64,000 bases of DNA, taken from positions 1 through 64,000 of the forward strand of contig NZ_JACBFS010000006.1 of the NCBI RefSeq assembly GCF_022138605.1. The letters run 5' to 3'. A program made the translations under genes and the position numbers. Source of the stretch: Xanthobacter sp. NM-25. Lineage in GTDB: Bacteria > Pseudomonadota > Alphaproteobacteria > Rhizobiales > Xanthobacteraceae. Under the pieces are notes generated by a model that had not been told where the DNA came from, did not search any database, and saw only the letters and a list, made by a program, of their open reading frames with translations. Positions 30,542 to 39,509 of this stretch are shown piece by piece (within the stretch, counting starts at the first letter, position 1; each line of letters opens with the position of its first letter).

Positions 30542-30612
30542 TGTCGCGAAGGCGACAGCAGGGATCGCGCGAAGGCGACAGTGGGGATCTCGCGAAGGCG
30601 ACAGCGGATGCG
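30542..30612. promoter_or_regulatory. NifA site within 23-bp tandem repeats
   Basis: TGTCGCGAAGGCGACA (30542-30557) is an exact, fully symmetric TGT-N10-ACA. It overlaps the first of three 23-bp direct repeats (30544-30566, 30567-30589, 30590-30612). The later two keep the CGAAGGCGACAG half but have ATC where TGT should be, so they look like half-sites. Confidence 0.72.
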
Positions 30613-30676
30613 GCAGAGCACCACTGGCCGTGCATTTTTCCTGTGCTGGCCAATGCTTGCCCGCTTCGCCCGCGGC

Positions 30677-30692
30677 TGGTGCCGAGTTTGCA
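30677..30692 (+). promoter_or_regulatory. Sigma54 promoter of bolA-grx
   Basis: TGGTGCCGAGTTTGCA has TGG at -24 and a perfect TTGCA at -12. Start near 30704, 18 nt before the BolA ATG. The NifA site centre is about 154 nt upstream. Confidence 0.65.
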
Positions 30693-30721
30693 TGCAACAG
30701 CCGAGCAAAGGAGCACAGCCC

Positions 30722-30955
30722 ATGGCCATGGACGGAGCCGAAATCGAGCGGTTGGTGAAGACCGCCCTGCCCGACGCCCACGTCGTCATCGTCGACCTCG
30801 CCGGCGACGGCGATCATTATGCCGCGCGCATCACCTCAGAGGCCTTCAAGGGCAAGAGCCGCGTGCAGCAGCACCAGCTGGTCTATGCCGCGCTCCAGGG
30901 CCAGATGGGCGGGGCGCTGCATGCCCTCGCCCTGGAGACCATCGTTCCCAAATGA
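30722..30955 (+). CDS. BolA-family protein
   Basis: A 77-residue BolA-like protein: IERLVKTALPDAHVVIVDLAGDGDHYA, SEAFKGKSRVQQHQLVYAAL, and HALALETIVPK. BolA proteins pair with monothiol CGFS glutaredoxins through a shared [2Fe-2S] cluster. The next gene encodes exactly such a glutaredoxin. AAAGGAG lies 8 nt before the ATG. The promoter and NifA site upstream imply nif-specific expression. Confidence 0.93.
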   Translation: MAMDGAEIERLVKTALPDAHVVIVDLAGDGDHYAARITSEAFKGKSRVQQHQLVYAALQGQMGGALHALALETIVPK

Positions 30956-31058
30956 GTCCCCCAGCTGCGCGCAAGGCGGGGCGACCCGACGGATCCCCCG
31001 GCGCGCGCAGCCCGCATTCCTCACTGCATTGCCTCACTCTGATTGCAGGATTTATCCC

Positions 31059-31391
<333 letters not shown>

Positions 31392-31511
31392 CCCCTGCCG
31401 TCCTTCCCTGCCGCACAGGAACGCACCCGAAGCACGGGGCGCGCGGCAAGCCGGCGCCCAGACCGGGCGCCGAGTGCACGCCGACAGGTCTGAACGTGGC
31501 CCGAAACGACA

Positions 31512-31545
31512 ACGGCACCGTGGGCCAGATGGCTCACGGTGCCGT
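31512..31545. terminator. Hairpin after bolA-grx
   Basis: ACGGCACCGTG (31512-31522) pairs with CACGGTGCCGT (31535-31545), and the stem continues inward through GGCC/GGCT to about 15 bp with a 4-nt loop. It lies between convergent genes, 120 bp after the glutaredoxin stop. Confidence 0.65.
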
Positions 31546-31652
31546 CACCTCTTCCCACTCCCGCCGTGCCGGAGATGCTCATCCACGGCAGCCGAAGCAG
31601 ACCCTTCAGGGGCGCGCCCACATGAAAGCGCGCTCACGCAGCCCGGCGGAGA

Positions 31653-32147
31653 TCAGGGCGCGGTGACTGCGGCACTGACCGCGCCGGCGGCCCATTCCTG
31701 GGGCGTGACGCCGGCGGCCTGGGCCTTCTTGTTGACGCCATCCACCACCGTGGGTGCCAGCGGAATGTCGAGGATCACCGCATCCTCGGTCTCCAGGCTG
31801 TACACCGTGCGCACCACGCGGCCGGCGAAGGTGCGCATGCGCTGCAGCTTCTGGGCGTCGGAGAGGGTGGCGTTCGCGGCCACCTCGGGGCAATAGGTGC
31901 TCACCAGATTGTCGATGATGAGGGCGCGGCTCATGCCGCCCGCCTGCAGCTTCTGCACGGCGGCATTGAGCACTTCCGGCTTGTCGAGCGGGTCGCCGGC
32001 GGCCAATAGAGCCTTCATCTCGCCGGTGGGCATGTGCCCCTCGGGCAGCCAGCCGCATGTGAACTTGGCCGGCGCGGCAAGGCCCAGCTGCGGCAGAGCG
32101 CACAGCGCAGCGGTGGTGACGGCAACAAAGAGAGACGCCTTTTTCAT
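31653..32147 (-). CDS. Secreted hypothetical protein
   Basis: A 164-residue protein with a clear Sec signal peptide: MKKASLFVAVTTAALCALPQ then LGLAAPA, with cleavage likely after the AxA near residue 25. The mature part has two Cys (FTCGWLP; STYCPEV) that could form a disulfide, a helical middle (LNAAVQKLQAGGMSRALI) and a C-terminal domain (VVDGVNKKAQAAGVTPQEWA). Periplasmic; function unknown. It marks the change from nif to envelope genes. Confidence 0.82.
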   Translation of the reverse strand: MKKASLFVAVTTAALCALPQLGLAAPAKFTCGWLPEGHMPTGEMKALLAAGDPLDKPEVLNAAVQKLQAGGMSRALIIDNLVSTYCPEVAANATLSDAQKLQRMRTFAGRVVRTVYSLETEDAVILDIPLAPTVVDGVNKKAQAAGVTPQEWAAGAVSAAVTAP

Positions 32148-32272
32148 GTCGGATCCCGCACTTGAAAGCCCTGCGGCAAAGATCTCATGTGCTCTTGGCA
32201 CGGGGCGCCGCAGAATGCAATGTCGGGAATGGCCTCGCCAAAGCCCTCGCGGCGCCGATGATCTGGGCGCCG

Positions 32273-34624
32273 TCAGCCTCGGCGCGCCGCGATATAGTCG
32301 ATGAGGTCTTCCACTTCCGCCACCGCCTGTCGCTCGGGGTGGAAATAACGGGAATGCGCGATATAGGCCGCGTGGAAGACCGCCTCCAGATCCCGCGCCC
32401 GGCCGCGCCGTTCCAGCGTGATGCAGTCTTCGGTCAGGCCCCAGCCGGCGTAGAAGGGCAGCCCGAAGCAATGCACCCGCTTGCCGGCGAGCAACGCCTC
32501 GAATCCCAGTTGCGCGGTGACCACGAACACCTCGTCCACCTGATCGAGCAGAGCGTAGGCGTGAATATCGTCCTCGATCACGAGAACCTTGTCGGCCAAC
32601 CCCAGGGCCGCCAGTTGACCGGCATCGAGATGACTGACAGGCGCCCCCGCGGCCGGGCTCGACGGACGCTTCAGCAGAATGTCGCAATCGCCACAGGTGG
32701 CCACCACCTCCTGCAGCATGCGCGGGAAAGCGGTCGCATCGACGCCGCCGGCGGCCACCAATGGGTCGGACAGGGGCTGATCCACCACCAGCACCTTGCG
32801 CCGGCCCGCAGTGCCCACGGAGGGCGGGCGATCGGGCGCCACATTGTCCTGCGCCACCCGCAGACGCACCATCTGGTCGATGGCCGCCCGCGCCCGCGCC
32901 CGCGCCTCGGCGGTGAGGTCCGGCCCAGCCGCCAGCCAGCGCTCCAGGCGCGTGGGCTGCCGGGCGTCATAATAAGCGGTGCGATCATCGAGCACGATGG
33001 ACAAGCCGGGAGCCTCCTCCCCCTCCGGCGCGCCGATCAGGCCGGCGGCGAGGCTCGCCGTCGACCGGCCGAGGGCGCGGGCAGCCTCCGCCTGCGCCGC
33101 CACCTCCGGGCTATCGGCAACGCCCCAGCGCAGGAACAGGTCCACGGAGGCGATGGGCTTGAGATGGGCGACGCCGCCCACGCTTTCGACACGGGTACGG
33201 GCATTAAGAAGGGGCAGAAGATGGGGCTGGCGCGCCTCCGCCAGCTCCGGCAGCGGCGGCACGCCGATCACGTCGAGCCGCTCACCGGCGAACAGGCGCT
33301 CCACGGCGGAAGCACGCGGCACCAGCATGTGCTCGTCGGCGGCCAGCTGCGCCAGATAGCGGCCGATGCGGGCCGAAGCCAGACCGTCGAAGGCGCCGGC
33401 GCCGAACATCTCCGCCGCCCATGCCATGCCGCTTTCGGGATAGGTCCAGCCGCCCGCCAGCATGCGTTCCAGCACCGGCTCCATCTCCGCCACGTTGCGC
33501 GCCGCGGGAATGCCCACCTTCTCCCAGAGCTGGTCGAACTCCACATATTTCATGGACAGCGCCGGCCGCCCGAGCAGCGCCGCCTCGAACAGCATGGTGC
33601 TGTTGACCGAGCTGACCACATCGGCGTGAAACAAGGCTTCCTCGGGGGTCACCAGATAGCAATGGGCGTCATCCACCGCCCCAAGGCCGGATTTGGTGAG
33701 AAGGTTGCGCGTCTCCGGGCCGAGAACATCGTCCTTCGAGGGAGGCAGTCGCACCAGAAGCTGCGCCCCGCGCGCTTCCAGATAAGTGAACAGATCCTCC
33801 ACCGCCTGGCGCTGCGACTTGCGGGCCATGCGGGTGTCGAGCTGCGAATCCAGCGGCTGGGTGGCGAACAGCACCAGCTTGCGGTCGGGGTCCAGTCCAT
33901 AAAGCCGGCAGAACTGCGCCCGCGTCAGCGCAGGCTGATAATCGGCATAGACATCGAACTTGGGCGCGCCGACGACCTTGAAGCGATCCGCCGGATAGCC
34001 GCGTTCCAGAAAGATTTCGCGCTGCAGGGCGCCCCAGCCGAGGATCACATCGGCCATGGGAATGGAGGCTTTTGCCGTGGGGTCCCAGTAATATTTACTG
34101 CGATCCACGAACACCGATTCATGGGGAATGAGGATCTTCGGAATTTCCAGCTCTTCGCAGACACTGGCGATGACATGGGTCACCGGCGTCCAGTCGAAGG
34201 TGAAGATGATGCCGCGAATATGGCGACGCATCTGTACCAGGCGTCGCACTACCAGGCGCCGGTAGCTGTCCGTATTTTCCTGCGCGAAGCGAAAGATGGC
34301 GCGGCGCGTGGTGTTATCCTCAATGCCGCTGAACATGTCGAACGGCACGAGCTCGTAATCGTTGCTGGTGCCCAGCCGGGCGATCAGGGCATCGGTATGC
34401 TCGGTGATCCACGGCATGTAGAGGAAGACCGCCTTGCCCGTGGCGAAGTGGCGCTTGGTTTCCACCGACAGATGCGGCCGATACCAGCGGGGCACTTGAA
34501 CCGCCACCTGCGTGCCCTCTCGGGCGGCCAGTTCGGCCTTGGTGGGTCCGCCCCCCAGGGCGCGCGGCAGCACCTTGCGCAGGGCCGAGGAGGTTTCGGA
34601 AACGAACTTCTTCAGAGCGCCCAT
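32273..34624 (-). CDS. KpsC-like capsule/Kdo glycosyltransferase
   Basis: A 783-residue two-part protein. The C-terminal part (about 520-783) is a Capsule_synth/KpsC-type beta-Kdo transferase: VDLFLRWGVADSPE, LVVDQPLSDPLVAAGG, and the hallmark AQLGFEALLAGKRVHCFGLP followed by FYAGWGLT. The N-terminal part (about 40-450) resembles CDP-glycerol glycerophosphotransferase/TagB-like GT-B proteins (LIPHESVFVDRSKYYWDP, SSVNSTMLFEAALLGRP). KpsC adds Kdo linkers to the lipid anchor of group 2 capsules; here only one such catalytic half is seen. Cytoplasmic or peripheral membrane. Confidence 0.85.
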   Translation of the reverse strand: MGALKKFVSETSSALRKVLPRALGGGPTKAELAAREGTQVAVQVPRWYRPHLSVETKRHFATGKAVFLYMPWITEHTDALIARLGTSNDYELVPFDMFSGIEDNTTRRAIFRFAQENTDSYRRLVVRRLVQMRRHIRGIIFTFDWTPVTHVIASVCEELEIPKILIPHESVFVDRSKYYWDPTAKASIPMADVILGWGALQREIFLERGYPADRFKVVGAPKFDVYADYQPALTRAQFCRLYGLDPDRKLVLFATQPLDSQLDTRMARKSQRQAVEDLFTYLEARGAQLLVRLPPSKDDVLGPETRNLLTKSGLGAVDDAHCYLVTPEEALFHADVVSSVNSTMLFEAALLGRPALSMKYVEFDQLWEKVGIPAARNVAEMEPVLERMLAGGWTYPESGMAWAAEMFGAGAFDGLASARIGRYLAQLAADEHMLVPRASAVERLFAGERLDVIGVPPLPELAEARQPHLLPLLNARTRVESVGGVAHLKPIASVDLFLRWGVADSPEVAAQAEAARALGRSTASLAAGLIGAPEGEEAPGLSIVLDDRTAYYDARQPTRLERWLAAGPDLTAEARARARAAIDQMVRLRVAQDNVAPDRPPSVGTAGRRKVLVVDQPLSDPLVAAGGVDATAFPRMLQEVVATCGDCDILLKRPSSPAAGAPVSHLDAGQLAALGLADKVLVIEDDIHAYALLDQVDEVFVVTAQLGFEALLAGKRVHCFGLPFYAGWGLTEDCITLERRGRARDLEAVFHAAYIAHSRYFHPERQAVAEVEDLIDYIAARRG

Positions 34625-35134
34625 CGCCCAATCCTCTCAACAGCCGGCATCCCGATGCGATCGCGTGGTCGCGGCTCGGTCCACTTGAGCACGAAAGGTT
34701 CACCTTTCCCTTCGCACAGGCACAACAGCCCACCCAGGGCGCAAGGCCGCCAACGCCGGTCGCCCCGCGACAGCCTTGGCATGCGCCCGAGGCGCGGTGC
34801 GGTTCTGAAAACGATGCGCCCCCTGCCCCATGCGTCGTCCGCCGGACTTCGCGCGGGATCGCCTCGCGACGGACGCGGCTCTAGTGCCGCCTGTCGCCAG
34901 CACTGTCAATGCCGCCCCCACAACCCTGCCGTGCAGGCTGCAGGCATCGCCCGCACGGGCGGCTGGATGGCGGCACCCGGCTCCGGAACGGGGCACAGCA
35001 TGGTGAGGACGATCCGGCCTCAAAACGAAACCGCCCCGGGCCGGCTGGCGCGGGGCGGCATCAAACAGGAACAGGGCGCGGGCAACGCGACGGGGCGCCT
35101 CACCGCTCGGGCGCGGGCAACGCGACGGGGCGCC
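34625..35134. other. 510-bp gap: lpxC terminator and 35-bp duplication
   Basis: No gene seen. For lpxC (minus), CCGCCCCG (35031-35038) pairs with CGGGGCGG (35051-35058) and is followed on the minus strand by TTTCGTTTT, a rho-independent terminator. A 35-bp segment is tandemly duplicated (35074-35108 and 35109-35143), and the second copy reaches into the lpxC stop. The rest, up to the capsule gene start, shows nothing I can name. Confidence 0.6.
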
Positions 35135-36067
35135 TCACCGCTCGGGCGCGAACACCGGCACCGGCGCGGCTCCCACCAGCTCGGCGGCGACGCGATCGCG
35201 CACCGGCTGGGCCGCCTCCACCACCGCATAAGCGGAGCGATCGGCGAGCAGGGCTTCCACCATGGAGAAATTCAGCTTGTGGCCACCGCGAAACGAACGG
35301 TAGCGCGCCAGCAGCGGCAGGCCGGCCAGGGCCAGATCACCCACCGCATCAAGGGCCTTGTGGCGCACGAACTCGTCGGCGAAGCGCAGGCCATCAGAAT
35401 TGAGGATGCCGCTGTCATCGAGGCAGACGGTGTTTTCCAGGGCCGCACCGCGGGCGTAGCCGGCGGCGCGCAGGCGCTCCACGTCCTTCAGAAAGCCGAA
35501 GGTGCGCGCGCTCGACAGCTCCCGGCGGAACACCGAGGGCGCCATGGTGGCTGCGAAGCGCTGACGACCGATGGCGTCGTGGGCAAACTCGATCTCGACT
35601 TCCAGTCGGAAGCCGGCGTCATAGGGCAGGAGCTCGCCGAAGGCCGCCCCGTTCTCCACCCGCACCGGCTTGAGAACCTTCAGATATTTCCGACGCCCAC
35701 GCACCGTGGCAACGCCAGCGGCGTCGATGGCCTCCACGAAGGCGGCGGCGCTGCCGTCCAGGATCGGCACTTCCGGGCCGTCGATCTCCACCACGGCATT
35801 GTCGACACCGAGCCCGCTGAACGCCGCCAGCAGATGCTCCACAGTGGAGACGAGAGCGCCGGAGCGATCCCCCAGGACGGTGGCGAAATCAGTGGCCTGA
35901 ACCGACTTGTGAGACACGACCGCCTTGCGCGGCGCGCTATCGGCGAAGGAGCGAATGAAGACGATACCCGTATCGGCAGTGGCCGGCTTCAGAGTAAGGG
36001 TCGCCTCGACCCCGGCGTGAACGCCGGCCCCCTTCAGGGCAATCTCGCGAGCCAGAGTGGTCTGCAT
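35135..36067 (-). CDS. lpxC: LpxC, UDP-3-O-acyl-N-acetylglucosamine deacetylase
   Basis: A 310-residue zinc deacetylase, the committed step of lipid A synthesis. Zinc ligands are in STVEHLLAAF (HxxxA) and VRHKALDAVGDLAL (HxxxD); the catalytic His lies in FRGGHKLNFSM. The start MQTTLAREIALKGAGVHAG at 36067 is the family N-terminus. It lies downstream of ftsZ with a 305-bp gap that includes the ftsZ terminator, so it probably has its own promoter. Confidence 0.96.
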   Translation of the reverse strand: MQTTLAREIALKGAGVHAGVEATLTLKPATADTGIVFIRSFADSAPRKAVVSHKSVQATDFATVLGDRSGALVSTVEHLLAAFSGLGVDNAVVEIDGPEVPILDGSAAAFVEAIDAAGVATVRGRRKYLKVLKPVRVENGAAFGELLPYDAGFRLEVEIEFAHDAIGRQRFAATMAPSVFRRELSSARTFGFLKDVERLRAAGYARGAALENTVCLDDSGILNSDGLRFADEFVRHKALDAVGDLALAGLPLLARYRSFRGGHKLNFSMVEALLADRSAYAVVEAAQPVRDRVAAELVGAAPVPVFAPER

Positions 36068-36303
36068 AATCGGTGTCGTCCCATGCTCGGGGAGCACCGG
36101 CCATCAGATGGCCCCAGGCTCTCCCACAAAGCTCCACCTTGCCTTCCCACTTTCGCCCCGGTTGTCCAAAGAAACTGTCAACGCGGGGCATGTGGCCGGT
36201 GAAGATGGGCGCACCCTAGTCCTCTCGCGGCACTGCGCCAAATCACGCTTGCTTACCGCCTGTTACCAACTTCGCATCCCATTTTTTCGTTGTTTAACAA
36301 ATG

Positions 36304-36334
36304 CTTAAGGCCAACCTTTCGGGTTGGCCTTAAG
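36304..36334. terminator. Terminator between ftsZ and lpxC
   Basis: CTTAAGGCCAACC (36304-36316) and GGTTGGCCTTAAG (36322-36334) form a perfect 13-bp stem with TTTCG loop. On the minus strand it is followed by CATTTGTT. It starts 39 bp after the ftsZ stop. Confidence 0.8.
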
Positions 36335-36372
36335 CCTGTTGTTACAGCCGTTTCGGCGGGATCAGGACCGAA

Positions 36373-38094
36373 TCAGTTGGCCTGACGACGCAGGAAGGCG
36401 GGGATTTCGAGCTGGTCGTCCTCCTCGCCACGCTGCGGTGCGGGACGAGAGGGCACTTCCATCACCGGACGGGTCTGCGGCCGCTTGGCGAACTCCGACA
36501 CGGCCTCGCCGGGATGGCCCTGCATGGCGCGGGGATCCTGAGCCCGAGGGTCCTGAGCGCGGGGCTCGAGCGGACGGCGCTCGGGGGCCCGCATGCTCGG
36601 CTGCTCACGGCGCGGCGCCTCGGCCGGCTCCTCCTCGCGGCGTCCCACGTGAGCGAGACGCTGCAGCAGGGTCATGCGCTTCTTGTCGGGCTGGGCCTGC
36701 TCCACCGGCGGCTCACCGCGCTGAGCGCGGATCTGGTTCTGCGCCGGCAGCGGCAGCTCATCCACCCGCGGCATGCGCGGCGCGCGGGGGCGCTGGCTCT
36801 GCGGCGGGATATAGGGGGCGAACTCATCTTCCTCGTGCACCGGGGCGGGGGCCGGGGCCGGCTCCGGCTCGGAGAAGAAGGACGGCTTCGGCGCGGCGGC
36901 GCGGATGGTCACGTTGTCGATGGCCACCGGCTCCTCCTCGTGCATCATGGGCTGGCCCATGCTGGCGGGGGTGCCGAAATCTTCCATGCCGATGAGATCT
37001 TCGGTGGAGATGGCGGCCACCGCGTCGCGGATCTGCGCCTCGCGGCCAGCTTCCACGGCGGCGCGGCCGGCGTTGGACATCTTGCGGCCCTGCACCTCGG
37101 CCGGCGGCTGGATCTGATCCGGGATGGAGAGCGGATCGATGCCGGTGGCCACGACGGACACGCGGATGATGCCGTCCAGCATCTCGTCGAAGGTGGCGCC
37201 CAGGATGATGTTGGCGTCGGGGTCGACTTCCTCGCGGATGCGGGTCGCCGCCTCGTCCACCTCGAACAAGGTCATGTCCTTGCCGCCGGTGATGGAGATC
37301 AGCAGGCCGCGGGCCCCCTGCATGGAGGTCTCGTCGAGCAGCGGATTGGCGATGGCGGCTTCGGCAGCCTGCAGGGCGCGCTTGTCGCCGGAGGCTTCGC
37401 CGGTGCCCATCATCGCCTTGCCCATGTCGCGCATCACGGCGCGCACGTCGGCGAAGTCGAGGTTGATGAGGCCTTCCTTCACCATCAGGTCGGTGATGCA
37501 GGCCACGCCCGAATAGAGCACCTGGTCGGCCATGGCGAAGGCATCGGCGAAGGTGGTCTTCTCATTGGCCACCCGGAACAGGTTCTGGTTCGGGATGACG
37601 ATGAGGGTGTCGACGCTCTTCTGCAGCTCGGTGATGCCGTGCTCGGCCACCCGCATGCGGCGCAGGCCTTCGAAGTGGAAGGGCTTGGTGACCACACCCA
37701 CGGTGAGGATGCCGAGCTCACGGGCGGCGCGGGCCACCACGGCGGCGGCGCCGGTGCCGGTGCCACCACCCATGCCGGCGGTGATGAACACCATGTGCGA
37801 GCCGGACAGGTGGTCGCGGATCTCGTCGATGACCTCTTCGGCGGCGGCGCGGCCGACTTCCGGCTGCGAGCCGGCGCCGAGGCCTTCCGTCACGGCCACA
37901 CCCATCTGCACCACGCGCTCGGCCTTGGTGAGGGTGAGGGCCTGGGCATCGGTGTTCGCGACCACGAACTCGACGCCGCTGAGGCCAGAGGAAATCATGT
38001 TGTTGACGGCGTTGCCCCCGGCCCCGCCCACACCGAACACCGTGATCCGCGGACGGAGCTCACGAATGTCGGGCATCTGAAGGTTGATCGTCAT
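36373..38094 (-). CDS. ftsZ: FtsZ, cell-division GTPase
   Basis: A 573-residue tubulin-like GTPase that forms the Z-ring. The tubulin signature GGGTGTG is at 109-115, NTDAQAL at 47-53, and the synergy-loop residues NLDFADVR near 207-214. After the globular core (about 320) there is an unusually long Pro/Glu/Arg-rich linker with PRAQD repeats, typical of alphaproteobacteria, ending in the conserved tail DDQLEIPAFLRRQAN that binds FtsA. It lies 89 bp after ftsA. Confidence 0.98.
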   Translation of the reverse strand: MTINLQMPDIRELRPRITVFGVGGAGGNAVNNMISSGLSGVEFVVANTDAQALTLTKAERVVQMGVAVTEGLGAGSQPEVGRAAAEEVIDEIRDHLSGSHMVFITAGMGGGTGTGAAAVVARAARELGILTVGVVTKPFHFEGLRRMRVAEHGITELQKSVDTLIVIPNQNLFRVANEKTTFADAFAMADQVLYSGVACITDLMVKEGLINLDFADVRAVMRDMGKAMMGTGEASGDKRALQAAEAAIANPLLDETSMQGARGLLISITGGKDMTLFEVDEAATRIREEVDPDANIILGATFDEMLDGIIRVSVVATGIDPLSIPDQIQPPAEVQGRKMSNAGRAAVEAGREAQIRDAVAAISTEDLIGMEDFGTPASMGQPMMHEEEPVAIDNVTIRAAAPKPSFFSEPEPAPAPAPVHEEDEFAPYIPPQSQRPRAPRMPRVDELPLPAQNQIRAQRGEPPVEQAQPDKKRMTLLQRLAHVGRREEEPAEAPRREQPSMRAPERRPLEPRAQDPRAQDPRAMQGHPGEAVSEFAKRPQTRPVMEVPSRPAPQRGEEDDQLEIPAFLRRQAN

Positions 38095-38183
38095 ATTTTC
38101 GCTCCGTCGAACCCGCTCGGCTCAGTCCGCCTCTGAATGAATCCGGTCGACCACTTTGTTACGGCTGATTTGGTTAACCATGT

Positions 38184-39509
38184 CTAAAAGCTGTCCTTCA
38201 GCCAGCGTCCCACGCGGCCGAAATATCCCTGGGGCTCAGCCCCAACCGCCTGCCGCCGGCGCGGCTCAAAGTGTTCCAGGCCAGCAACTTGCGGGTAGAC
38301 GAGCAGGCCCGCGGTGACCGCGAACGCCGCGCCGCGCGCCGCTTCCGGCAAACGAGAAACTCCTAACGGACGACCGATGCGCACCTGCGGCCCGATCGCC
38401 CGCGCCACCAGGTCCGCCAGCCCCTGCAACTGAGCGGCGCCGCCGGTGAGAACCACCCGCCGGCCGGCGTCCCCGGCATGGCCGGAGGCCTTCAGGCGCT
38501 CTCGAATCAGCTCCACGATCTCCTCCGCCCGCGGACGGACGATGGTGACGAGGCGAGACTTGGGGATCATCTGCGGCTGGTCGCGCGAATCACCCGAGAG
38601 GGGCGGCACGGTGAGCATGTCGTGCTCGTCGGCCGAGACCGCCACCACCGCGCCGTGGAGCGCCTTCATGCGCTCGGCATCGGCGAGGCGGGCGGGCAGG
38701 CCGCGGGCCACGTCGTTGGTGATGTGCTGGCCACCCAGCGCCACCCCGTCCACATAGACGCAGTGGCCGCCGGTGACGATGGAGAAGGTGGTGGTGCCGG
38801 CGCCCATGTCGATGAGGGTGACGCCCAGCTCCATCTCGTCATCGGTGAGGGAGGAGAGGGCCGCCGCATAGGGCGCCGCCACCATGGCCTCGATGGAGAG
38901 GTGGCAGCGCTCCACGCACAGCACCAGGTTCTTGAGGGCGGTGAGATCGGCGGTGATGACGTGCATGTCGGCGCCGAGTTCCTGGCCCAGCATGCCGCAC
39001 GGCTCGCCGATGCCCGCGCGCCCGTCGAGGGAATAGCCCACCGGCAGCGCGTGCATCACGGCCCGGCCATCGCCCACCGCATAGGTGGAGGCGGCCTCGA
39101 GCACCCGGCGGATGTCGAACTCCTCCACCGACGGCGCGGTGAGCCGCACCGCCGCTTCATAATGCTGGGAGGCGAGCCGCCCGCCGGAGACGCCGACCAC
39201 CACGGAGGCGATCTGCACGCCGGAGGCACGCTCCGCCATGTCCACGGCCTGGCGAATGGCGAGCTCCGCCTTCGCCATGTCCACCACCGTGCCCCCCTTG
39301 ATGCCATAGGCACGGGTATGGCCGATGCCCAGGACGTCGATGGAATGGGTGCGTCGGCGCAGCACGTCGGAGCCACCGCGCGGCTTCAGCTTGGCGATGG
39401 CGCACACCACCTTGCTGGTCCCGATGTCCAGCACGCCGACGATGCCGCTCTTCTTGCCGGGCAAGGGGCGCATCTTGGGAGCAAAACCCTGGGCGAGCCG
39501 GGACCTCAT
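38184..39509 (-). CDS. ftsA: FtsA, actin-like divisome protein
   Basis: A 441-residue actin-fold ATPase that tethers FtsZ to the membrane and recruits late proteins. Phosphate-1 motif GVLDIGTSKVVC, phosphate-2 LIDMGAGTTTFS, and adenosine motif VVLTGGAAQLQGL are present. The C-terminal amphipathic helix is GYFGRVGRWLKDSF. The start overlaps the ftsQ stop by four bases (ATGA). Confidence 0.97.
   Translation of the reverse strand: MRSRLAQGFAPKMRPLPGKKSGIVGVLDIGTSKVVCAIAKLKPRGGSDVLRRRTHSIDVLGIGHTRAYGIKGGTVVDMAKAELAIRQAVDMAERASGVQIASVVVGVSGGRLASQHYEAAVRLTAPSVEEFDIRRVLEAASTYAVGDGRAVMHALPVGYSLDGRAGIGEPCGMLGQELGADMHVITADLTALKNLVLCVERCHLSIEAMVAAPYAAALSSLTDDEMELGVTLIDMGAGTTTFSIVTGGHCVYVDGVALGGQHITNDVARGLPARLADAERMKALHGAVVAVSADEHDMLTVPPLSGDSRDQPQMIPKSRLVTIVRPRAEEIVELIRERLKASGHAGDAGRRVVLTGGAAQLQGLADLVARAIGPQVRIGRPLGVSRLPEAARGAAFAVTAGLLVYPQVAGLEHFEPRRRQAVGAEPQGYFGRVGRWLKDSF

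Noticed and set aside
32162..36202. A 1346-codon open frame on the plus strand
   Set aside because: It is antisense to the KpsC-like and lpxC genes, rich in Arg/His/Ala/Gly, with no family motif; it arises from GC-rich third positions of the real minus-strand genes.
36514..38136. A 540-codon plus-strand frame over ftsZ
   Set aside because: His/Gly-rich antisense shadow of ftsZ; no ribosome-binding site and no recognisable domain.
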